Part shown: positions 1-5,267 of the stretch, piece by piece | Position numbering within the stretch: the first letter of the stretch is position 1 | How the letters are laid out: every line of letters begins with the position of its first letter | DNA from: an uncultured Erysipelotrichaceae bacterium | Lineage (GTDB): Bacteria > Bacillota_I > Bacilli_A > Erysipelotrichales > Erysipelotrichaceae | Assembly: GCA_902766675.1 (NCBI GenBank) | Contig: CACXEN010000186.1 | Span: forward strand, 1-6,242 | Length of the DNA stretch: 6,242 bases | Direction of reading: 5' to 3' | Made by a program: the position numbers and the translations under genes | Notes under the pieces: generated by a model | What the model saw: the letters and a program-made list of their open reading frames with translations, nothing else | Databases searched by the model: none | Told to the model about the DNA's origin: nothing

Positions 1-844
1 GATGCCAGTAGATTTATATATTGGTGGTCCAGAACATGCAGTAGGACATCTTCTATATAGTCGTATGTGGAATAATTATCTCTATGACAAAGGATATGTA
101 TCTATAAAAGAACCATTTAAGAAATTAGTACACCAAGGAATGATTCTAGGTGGTAATGGTATAAAGATGGGAAAACGTTATCCTGAATATATAGTCGATC
201 CTAATGATATCGTTGAAACATATGGTGCAGATACACTTCGTCTATATGAAATGTTTATGGGACCATTAGAATCAAGTAAACCTTGGAGTAATCAAGGTGT
301 AGAAGGTGCTAGAAAGTGGATTGAAAGAGTTTGGCGTCTAGCAATGGAGTCAAATGATAAAATCACAGATGAAAGTACACCAGAATTAGATTATTCATTC
401 AACTATACAATTAAAAAGGTGACGGATGATATCGATACGCTAAATTTCAATACAGCAATTGCCCAAATGATGATATTTGTGAATGATTGTTATAAAGCGG
501 ATAAAGTGAATCGCAATATGATACTGGATTTCATTAAAGTATTATCTCCATTTACACCTCATGTATGCGAAGAAATATATCATGCATATACAGGTGAAGA
601 GACAATTGCGTATGCTAGTTGGCCAACATATGATGCGTCTAAATTAGCATTAGATACAGTTGAAGTAGTTGTGCAAGTCAATGGAAAACTAAGAGGTCGT
701 ATGGAAGTATCTAAGGGTCTAGATGAAAAAGATTTAGAGGATGCAGCGATGAATTTAGATGGTGTAAAAGCACATATTGAGGGCAAACAAGTAGTAAAAG
801 TTATCACAATAAAAGATAAGATTGTTAATATCGTTGTGAAATAA
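1..844 (+). CDS. leuS: Leucyl-tRNA synthetase, C-terminal part (5' end outside window)
   Basis: Cytosolic class I aminoacyl-tRNA synthetase that charges tRNA-Leu with leucine. Only about 280 residues of a protein usually near 800 are present; the reading frame enters from the left edge, so the ATG at base 2 is an internal methionine. Visible landmarks, in fragment numbering: GGPEHAVGHLLY near 8-19, from the end of the catalytic domain; the KMSKS-loop equivalent, here KMGKR, at 55-59; GADTLRLYEMFMGP at 75-88; the anticodon-binding helical domain about 95-205, with LSPFTPHVCEE; and the C-terminal domain about 220-280, with VQVNGKLRG. The editing domain and HIGH motif would lie upstream. The loop after KMGKR (YPEYIVDP) is one residue longer than the usual KMSKSxGNVVNP; the catalytic second lysine is kept. 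The gene ends in TAA and is followed by an intrinsic terminator, so it is probably the last gene of its transcript. Confidence 0.97.
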   Translation, partial: MPVDLYIGGPEHAVGHLLYSRMWNNYLYDKGYVSIKEPFKKLVHQGMILGGNGIKMGKRYPEYIVDPNDIVETYGADTLRLYEMFMGPLESSKPWSNQGVEGARKWIERVWRLAMESNDKITDESTPELDYSFNYTIKKVTDDIDTLNFNTAIAQMMIFVNDCYKADKVNRNMILDFIKVLSPFTPHVCEEIYHAYTGEETIAYASWPTYDASKLALDTVEVVVQVNGKLRGRMEVSKGLDEKDLEDAAMNLDGVKAHIEGKQVVKVITIKDKIVNIVVK

Positions 845-847
845 AAT

Positions 848-885
848 AAAAACCAGTAAAGAAGTGGCTTCTATACTGGTTTTTT
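848..885 (+). terminator. Intrinsic terminator of leuS
   Basis: The 11-base arm 848-858 pairs perfectly with 874-884. After a single A-A mismatch (859/873), AGAAG (860-864) pairs with CTTCT (868-872) around a TGG loop. The 3' arm runs into six T residues (880-885). It begins four bases after the leuS stop. The A-rich 5' arm means it could also act on the opposite strand, but no gene converges on it here. Confidence 0.88.
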
Positions 886-893
886 GATATAAT
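885..893 (+). promoter_or_regulatory. Extended -10 promoter for the scpA operon
   Basis: TGATATAAT is a perfect extended -10 (TG-N-TATAAT). There is no good -35 at 16-18 bp spacing; the best register, 865-870, reads TGGCTT. The element overlaps the last T of the leuS terminator and is the only promoter-like sequence in the 62-base gap before scpA. It predicts a start of transcription around 899-901, only about 6-8 bases before the scpA ATG. That such a promoter is used is an inference. Confidence 0.55.
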
Positions 894-906
894 TCTCATT
901 GGATTT

Positions 907-1638
907 ATGGATAAATTTACGGTAAAAATAAATGAATTTGATGGTCCACTTGATTTAATGTTGCACTTAATACGTGAACAAAAAATGGACTTATTCGATT
1001 TAGATATGAATCTTTTGACTGATCAATATATTGCATATTTGAATCAGATGAAAGATTTACACTTAGAGATCGCAAGTGAGTATTTAGTAGAACTTGCGAC
1101 TTTAATTGAATACAAAAGTAAGAAAATGGTGAAAGAAGATAAGCTGGAAATGGATGAAGAAGAAAATCCAAGAAATCAATTGATCAAACGCTTATTGGAA
1201 TACCAACAATATAAAGAGGCTTCACAAGAATTATTGAATCTATATGAGAGTAGACAATTATTAATGGGTAAACCACAAAGTGAAGAAATTGAAAAATGGT
1301 TACGACCAGAAGAAGAATTGAAATACAATGGTTCTCCATATGATTTGATGAAGGCAATGCGTAGATGTCTTTTAAGAATTCAATTATCAAAACCTATTGA
1401 AACGAAATATACAATCAAAGAAGTTTCAATGGAAGATAGAGAAATAGAAATTCGTGCAATGTTAGATACATTGCCTGAAAAGTTTAAGTTTGATCGTTTG
1501 GTAGAAGACTGTGAAGATATTTCAATGTTTATTGCGACATTCTTAGCAGTTTTAGATTTAACAAGACAACATAAATTATTTTTCACAATAACAGATGATG
1601 ATACGATTTGGTTTAGCAGAGGGGATATGAGCGCATGA
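907..1638 (+). CDS. scpA: Segregation and condensation protein A (kleisin)
   Basis: ScpA is the kleisin subunit of the bacterial Smc-ScpAB condensin. Its ends bridge the Smc head and neck, and its middle binds a ScpB dimer, helping origin segregation and chromosome compaction on the nucleoid. The 243-residue length matches the family (about 240-260). The N-terminus carries the signature FDGPLDLMLHLI (residues 11-22), followed by DLFDLDM, TDQYIAYL and ASEYLVELATLIEYKSKKM (about 57-75), which form the Smc neck-binding helices. A charged middle region (about 80-140) should contact ScpB, and the C-terminal winged-helix domain (about 165-240) binds the Smc head. The ATG at 907 is chosen because the family homology begins immediately after it. 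It has no convincing Shine-Dalgarno sequence, only TTGGA close to the start. The stop overlaps the scpB start as ATGA. No smc gene is in the window. Confidence 0.96.
   Translation: MDKFTVKINEFDGPLDLMLHLIREQKMDLFDLDMNLLTDQYIAYLNQMKDLHLEIASEYLVELATLIEYKSKKMVKEDKLEMDEEENPRNQLIKRLLEYQQYKEASQELLNLYESRQLLMGKPQSEEIEKWLRPEEELKYNGSPYDLMKAMRRCLLRIQLSKPIETKYTIKEVSMEDREIEIRAMLDTLPEKFKFDRLVEDCEDISMFIATFLAVLDLTRQHKLFFTITDDDTIWFSRGDMSA
1619..1624 (+). promoter_or_regulatory. Ribosome binding site for scpB
   Basis: GAGGGG inside the end of scpA lies 10 bases before the ATG at 1635 and supports that start, or the adjacent ATG at 1638, over the internal ATG at 1839. This matters because the upstream start gives ScpB an unusual acidic N-terminal extension. 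Confidence 0.6.
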
Positions 1639-2378
1639 TGGACGAAAAGGAATTAATTGATAGTAAAGAAGAAGATAATGAATCAAGCGATTGGGAAATC
1701 AGCGATAATCTCCAAGTTGTTTCAAGTACTGCTGATTCAATTGAAGATTTAGAAGATTCACAAGTAGAAGAATATTCTAAAGATGAATCTAAAACAGATT
1801 TATTTGAAAGCAATGATGAACAAGAAATCTTTGAACACATGGCTGCTGTTTTAGAAGGTCTTTTATATTTAACTGGTGATGATGGACTTACAATTGAAGC
1901 TGCTAGTGATACTTTAGGAATGAAACCAGAAAAGACAGAAGAATTATTTGATTATTTACAAAAATATTATTTAGAAGATAATCGTGGAATTGAAATCGTT
2001 CGTTTTGGAAATACATATAAGTTTTTAAGTAAAGCAATGATACATCAATATGCACAAAAACTATTCCAAATTGATATGCATGCAAAACTTTCGAATGCGG
2101 CATTAGAAACTCTTGCGATTATTGCCTATAAGCAACCAATTACACGAGTTGAAATTGAAGAAATACGTGGTGTAGGTGCTGATGTAATGTTAAGAAAATT
2201 GGAAGCTAGAGGATTGATTAAAGAAGATGGTCGTTCTGATGCTCCTGGTAGACCAATATTATATTCAGTAACTGAAGAATTTATGGATGCTTTCCAATTA
2301 CTTTCACTTGATGAATTACCAGAATTACCACAATATGATGAAAATAAAGAAGGGAACAATGAATTGTTTGTAGGATGA
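1635..2378 (+). CDS. scpB: Segregation and condensation protein B with acidic N-terminal extension
   Basis: ScpB forms a dimer of tandem winged-helix proteins that binds the middle of ScpA and regulates the Smc-kleisin ring. The conserved body starts near residue 68 (MAAVLEGLLYLTGDDGL) and holds two winged-helix domains, about 68-148 and 151-230. The second carries the family hallmarks LSNAALETLAIIAYKQPITR (152-171), EIEEIRGVGAD, RGLIKEDGR, APGRPILY and LSLDELPELP. At 247 residues it is about 50-60 longer than typical ScpB. The excess is residues 1-67, with 26 Asp/Glu, 11 Ser and only 4 Lys, probably disordered. ATG 1635 is favoured by the ATGA overlap with scpA and the GAGGGG site; the internal ATG at 1839 has no ribosome binding site. 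The extension is in an open frame with similar codon use, so it appears to be translated. The scpB stop overlaps the next start by 4 bases. Confidence 0.95.
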   Translation: MMDEKELIDSKEEDNESSDWEISDNLQVVSSTADSIEDLEDSQVEEYSKDESKTDLFESNDEQEIFEHMAAVLEGLLYLTGDDGLTIEAASDTLGMKPEKTEELFDYLQKYYLEDNRGIEIVRFGNTYKFLSKAMIHQYAQKLFQIDMHAKLSNAALETLAIIAYKQPITRVEIEEIRGVGADVMLRKLEARGLIKEDGRSDAPGRPILYSVTEEFMDAFQLLSLDELPELPQYDENKEGNNELFVG

Positions 2379-3184
2379 AAAAATTGTTCAGCATAATCTT
2401 GGTTTGTTTTCTATTATTTGGTTGTGGTTCACCAAAAATGGAAAAGGTTAACATGCCATCCGATCATAAAAAATATGAATTGAAAGAATTCATAGTTTTA
2501 AGTGATCCTCATGCACTGGATCGTTTTGCATGTCGCTATATCAATACTTATGATTATTCCAAAAGCTTACCAAAATCTGATTATGTGGATGAGAGTTATG
2601 TCAAAAATACATTTATGGGTGGTGACTCACGAATGGGCTCTTTGGCTATATATACAGATTTAAAAGATAGAGGCGCTGAAATCTATTATGTAACGTCATT
2701 AAGTATTTGGCGTATATATGATATGAAAGTTGATGGTGGTAAAAAACCTTTATATGACTTCATGATGAATACAGATAAAAAGAATATTTATCTTCTTGTT
2801 GGTCTAAATGAAATTCAAGGTGGTGACTTTGATGTTTGGAAAGAAGAATATTCTAATTTCATTGGTGAATTAAAGGCAGCGCACCCTGATTCTTATATCT
2901 ATTTGATTTTGAATTACACGCCTAGAAAACTTCATGAAATGTCAAAGAAGCAAATTATTAATAGTATTAAGGAAGAAAATGATAAAATTATTGAGATAGC
3001 AAAAGAAAACAAAGTATTCTATATTACTCCAGATGAAGTATTTGCGGATAGTGATGGATTAATAAAAGATTCTTATGTTTGGGATGGAGTTCATCTTGAA
3101 GCTTTTGCTTCTGGAATATTTGAAGATTATATTTTTACGCATACATTTAGGGAGGAAAACTATGTTAAAGAAGTTTGTGAGTAG
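2375..3184 (+). CDS. SGNH/GDSL-type hydrolase-like lipoprotein
   Basis: A 269-residue predicted lipoprotein. MKK plus a hydrophobic core ends in the lipobox LFGC, with Cys17 the likely lipidated residue, so the protein should be anchored outside the membrane. The mature part shows the SGNH blocks in order: MGGDSR at 81-86 (nucleophile Ser85), LLVGLNE at 140-146 (Asn145, block III) and VWDGVHL at 235-241 (Asp237/His240). Such proteins are esterases or acyl-transfer enzymes acting on acylated glycans or lipids; the substrate here is unknown. The GDSR form with a late DGVHL resembles Firmicute SGNH proteins found near MBOAT acyltransferases (family knowledge, recalled, not searched). The start ATG overlaps the scpB stop as ATGA. 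The nearest purine-rich site, AGAAGGG at 2348-2354, is 20 bases upstream, so translation probably depends on coupling to scpB. The 3' end overlaps the next gene by 23 bases. Confidence 0.8.
   Translation: MKKLFSIILVCFLLFGCGSPKMEKVNMPSDHKKYELKEFIVLSDPHALDRFACRYINTYDYSKSLPKSDYVDESYVKNTFMGGDSRMGSLAIYTDLKDRGAEIYYVTSLSIWRIYDMKVDGGKKPLYDFMMNTDKKNIYLLVGLNEIQGGDFDVWKEEYSNFIGELKAAHPDSYIYLILNYTPRKLHEMSKKQIINSIKEENDKIIEIAKENKVFYITPDEVFADSDGLIKDSYVWDGVHLEAFASGIFEDYIFTHTFREENYVKEVCE
3150..3155 (+). promoter_or_regulatory. Ribosome binding site that fixes the start of the downstream lipoprotein
   Basis: GGGAGG, within AGGGAGGA at 3149-3156, lies 6 bases before the ATG at 3162, inside the end of the SGNH gene. 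Together with the lysine-rich signal peptide beginning at 3162, it rules out the longer in-frame start at 3075. Confidence 0.85.
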
Positions 3185-3665
3185 TTTATTGGTAGTATTA
3201 CTATTAGTTGGATGTTCTTCTAATAAAAGTGAAGAAGCAACTGCAAATGAAGACGAAACAACAGAAAATACTACAACCAATGATGTTGGTAGTATGGCTG
3301 ATTCATTAGTGGGTAAATTGAACTTTGCTTCAGATATGAGCGAACAAAGAGAGAATACGATGATGGGTATGTTATTCCAAATGGATAAAGATACTGTAAC
3401 TGGTGGAAAATTATATCTATCTAGTGATAAAACATCTGATACTTGTGGTGTTTTTGAAACAACAGATGCGAATAAATGTATTGAATATATCAATGCCTAT
3501 ATCGCAACACTAAAGGATACAGCAAATAATTATTCGCCTGAAGAAACATTTAAGATTGATAAAGCAATTGTAGAAACAAATGCGGATGGAAATATTGTGG
3601 CTTTCGTGATTTGTGATGAAATCGAAAGTGCTAAAAATGAAGTAAATGCTTTATTAGGAAAATAG
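3162..3665 (+). CDS. Small lipoprotein, DUF4358-like
   Basis: A 167-residue predicted lipoprotein of unknown function. The signal peptide MLKK plus a Leu/Val core ends in a clean lipobox LVGC (Cys18). A Glu/Thr/Asn-rich linker of about 24 residues follows. The compact domain, about 43-165, begins SMADSLVGKLNF, has a central strand region with LYLSSDK, a helical part (KCIEYINAYIATLKD) and a C-terminal strand (NIVAFVICDE). This order, with a helix rich in charged residues followed by a YSPEE-type turn and a final hydrophobic strand, resembles DUF4358; the match is from memory and moderate. Cys95, Cys106 and Cys151 could form a disulfide outside the cell. The start at 3162 is set by a strong ribosome binding site; an in-frame start at 3075 would bury the signal peptide. 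It overlaps the SGNH lipoprotein gene by 23 bases, which suggests the two products work together at the cell surface. Confidence 0.82.
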   Translation: MLKKFVSSLLVVLLLVGCSSNKSEEATANEDETTENTTTNDVGSMADSLVGKLNFASDMSEQRENTMMGMLFQMDKDTVTGGKLYLSSDKTSDTCGVFETTDANKCIEYINAYIATLKDTANNYSPEETFKIDKAIVETNADGNIVAFVICDEIESAKNEVNALLGK

Positions 3666-3682
3666 CTCTTGTGAGCTTTTTT
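3664..3682 (+). terminator. Short terminator-like hairpin between the lipoprotein gene and mrp
   Basis: AGCTC (3664-3668) pairs with GAGCT (3673-3677) around a TTGT loop, followed by T residues to 3682. The stem is only 5 bp and starts within the TAG stop of the preceding gene, so a terminating ribosome would cover it. It is likely a weak or partial terminator that lets some transcripts continue into mrp. Confidence 0.5.
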
Positions 3683-3688
3683 CTATTG

Positions 3689-3694
3689 AGGAGG
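3689..3694 (+). promoter_or_regulatory. Consensus ribosome binding site for mrp
   Basis: A perfect AGGAGG lies 7 bases before the ATG at 3702. The gap between the hairpin T-run and this site is only 6 bases, leaving no room for a separate promoter downstream of the hairpin. Expression of mrp therefore probably relies on read-through or on a promoter inside an upstream gene. Confidence 0.85.
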
Positions 3695-3701
3695 ATTAAA
3701 A

Positions 3702-4547
3702 ATGAGCGAGAATAGAAATGATCAAAATTGTAATCATGTTTGTGAAGGATGTTCAGTAGAGAATTGTGGTTCTAGAAGCGAACAAAGTTTTTTAATTGAC
3801 TTAAATAATAAGTCTTCAGTGAAAAAAAGAATCGCAATTATCTCAGGTAAAGGTGGAGTAGGAAAATCATTAGTAACTTCACTTCTAGCAAGTGCTATGC
3901 AAAAGAAAGGATATCGTTGTGCTGTTTTAGATGGCGATATTACTGGTCCTAGTCAAGGCCAAGCTTTTGGTATACATGAAAAAGCAAATGGGGATGGTGA
4001 ATGCATTTTACCTGCTTATACAAAGACTGGTATTCAATTAATCAGCACAAATATGTTGTTAGAAAATGAAGACCAACCAGTTATTTGGAGAGGCCCAATG
4101 GTTGCAGGTATTTTAAAACAATTCTATCAAGAGGTTTTCTGGGATGATGTAGACTATATGTTTATTGATATGCCTCCAGGAACAAGTGATATTCCATTAA
4201 CATTATTCCAATCAATTCCATTAGATGGAATCATTGTTGTGACATCACCACAAGAATTGGTTTCTAAAGTTGTAGAGAAAGCAATTCATATGGCAAATAT
4301 CATGAATGTTAAAATACTTGGAATTATTGAAAACATGGCATATGTTCAATGTCCAAATTGTGATGAGAAGATTGCTTTATTTGGACGCTCACATGTACAA
4401 GAAATTACAGAAAAGTATGGTATCCCAGTTCTTGCAAGCTTAGGCTTAAATAAAGATATTGCAGAAGCTTGTGATAAGGGAAATATTGAGGATATTGATG
4501 AAAAAGATTTAGAGCCAGCAATTGCTTTAATAGAAAATCTAGCATAA
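3702..4547 (+). CDS. mrp: Mrp/Nbp35/ApbC-family iron-sulfur cluster carrier ATPase
   Basis: Cytosolic P-loop NTPase of the SIMIBI/MinD group, thought to bind and deliver Fe-S clusters to target apoproteins as a dimer. At 281 residues it has the family's usual core length. The deviant Walker A motif GKGGVGKS is at 49-56, with the signature Lys50. VLDGDITGPS (75-84) is the switch I region, and FIDMPPGTSD (154-163) is the Walker B and switch II signature of Mrp proteins. A CPNC pair at 217-220 (after IIENMAYVQ) is the conserved cluster-binding site at the dimer interface. The N-terminus has a second Cys cluster (Cys10, 14, 17, 22), as in Nbp35-like members rather than the DUF59 domain of Bacillus Mrp/SalA. 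It stands between the lipoprotein genes and a two-component system without an obvious functional link to either. A role as a septum-site MinD is excluded by the CPNC pair and the PPGTSD signature. Confidence 0.93.
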   Translation: MSENRNDQNCNHVCEGCSVENCGSRSEQSFLIDLNNKSSVKKRIAIISGKGGVGKSLVTSLLASAMQKKGYRCAVLDGDITGPSQGQAFGIHEKANGDGECILPAYTKTGIQLISTNMLLENEDQPVIWRGPMVAGILKQFYQEVFWDDVDYMFIDMPPGTSDIPLTLFQSIPLDGIIVVTSPQELVSKVVEKAIHMANIMNVKILGIIENMAYVQCPNCDEKIALFGRSHVQEITEKYGIPVLASLGLNKDIAEACDKGNIEDIDEKDLEPAIALIENLA

Positions 4548-4574
4548 TTCACGCATTGTTCACAATTATTCATT
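4548..4574 (+). repeat. Three phased TTCA(C/T) direct repeats before the response regulator
   Basis: TTCACG (4548-4553), TTCACA (4559-4564) and TTCATT (4569-4574) start 11 and 10 bases apart, about one helical turn. OmpR/PhoB-family regulators bind direct repeats with this spacing; Bacillus PhoP boxes (TT-A/T/C-ACA, about 11 bp period) are one example. The array fills the gap right after the mrp stop and ends 22 bases before the regulator ATG, so autoregulation is possible. The sequence is short and AT-rich, so chance is not excluded. Confidence 0.4.
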
Positions 4575-4595
4575 AATATTTAAACGAGGTGAATT

Positions 4596-5267
4596 ATGAC
4601 AAAATTATTAATTGTTGATGATGAAGTTAAAATTCGTGAAATGATTGCGAAATATGCAATTCACGAAGGTTTTGATATTGATATGGCTTCAGATGGTTTA
4701 GAAGCTGTAGAAATGTGTGAAAAGAATCATTATGACTTAATTGTAATGGATATTATGATGCCAAATCTTGATGGCTTTTCAGCAGTGAAGGATATTAAGA
4801 AAATGCATGAAAATATTCCGGTTATTATGTTATCTGCACTAGGTGAAGAATATGATAAAGTGCATGGCTTTGATTTAGGTATTGATGATTATGTAGTAAA
4901 ACCATTTTCTAGCAAAGAGCTAATGATGCGTATTCATGCAATTTTAAAAAGAAGTAATATCAACCAATCAAATGTATTTACGATTGGAGATTTAAGTATT
5001 GATTATTCTGCCAGAGTAGTAACTGTAAAGAATGAGAGAGTTCAATTATCTCCAAAAGAATATGAATTATTAACATATCTTGTGAAGAATAATGGAATCG
5101 CTTTAACCCGTGAACAATTATTACAAAATGTTTGGGGTTATGATTTCTTTGGGGATGATCGTACTTTAGATACGCATATTAAGCTATTGAGAAAGAATTT
5201 AGGCGATTGTGCAAAATATATTGTGACTTTAAGAGGGGTTGGGTACCGTTTTGATCAAGAAGCCTAG
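4596..5267 (+). CDS. OmpR/PhoB-family response regulator
   Basis: A 223-residue DNA-binding transcription factor controlled by phosphorylation from a sensor kinase, most likely the one encoded next. The receiver domain (about 2-118) has the acidic pair Asp8/Asp9, phospho-acceptor Asp52 in MDIMMP, switch residue Ser80, Tyr99 and Lys102 in KPF, so all the residues needed for phosphorylation are present. The C-terminal winged helix (about 127-220) has LSPKEYELL, the recognition-helix region with RTLDTHIKLLRKNLG and the final hairpin ending in RGVGYRF. Start ATG 4596 has a GAGGTG ribosome binding site at 4586-4591. The regulon cannot be read from the sequence; the protein resembles many Firmicute regulators (PhoP, WalR, ResD groups) and I do not assign it to one. 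The three phased repeats upstream are candidate binding sites. Its end overlaps the kinase gene if the kinase starts at TTG 5251. Confidence 0.95.
   Translation: MTKLLIVDDEVKIREMIAKYAIHEGFDIDMASDGLEAVEMCEKNHYDLIVMDIMMPNLDGFSAVKDIKKMHENIPVIMLSALGEEYDKVHGFDLGIDDYVVKPFSSKELMMRIHAILKRSNINQSNVFTIGDLSIDYSARVVTVKNERVQLSPKEYELLTYLVKNNGIALTREQLLQNVWGYDFFGDDRTLDTHIKLLRKNLGDCAKYIVTLRGVGYRFDQEA

Noticed and set aside
2..4. ATG at the left edge as a true gene start
   Set aside because: The downstream protein is the middle to C-terminal part of leucyl-tRNA synthetase; the preceding two thirds must lie outside the window, so this Met is internal.
845..906. T-box or other riboswitch in the leuS-scpA gap
   Set aside because: The gap is only 62 bases and is fully explained by the terminator hairpin and the -10 element; no specifier loop or T-box sequence is present.
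1839..1841. Internal ATG as the true start of scpB
   Set aside because: It would give a standard-length ScpB, but there is no ribosome binding site before it, while ATG 1635 has GAGGGG and an ATGA overlap with scpA. Kept as the alternative to test.
3075..3161. Upstream in-frame extension (ATG 3075) of the DUF4358-like lipoprotein
   Set aside because: It would place 29 residues before an obvious lipoprotein signal peptide and overlap the SGNH gene by 110 bases; the strong ribosome binding site at 3150-3155 points to ATG 3162.
3059..3493. 144-residue reverse-strand open frame
   Set aside because: It lies opposite two well-supported forward genes, has no family resemblance that I recognise and no ribosome binding site or promoter that I could see; it is a product of AT-rich codon use on the other strand.
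4556..4584. Sigma-A type promoter before the response regulator
   Set aside because: TTGTTC and TATTTA or TTTAAA give poor matches and wrong or marginal spacing, and the start would fall in the ribosome binding site; nothing better than chance in AT-rich DNA.
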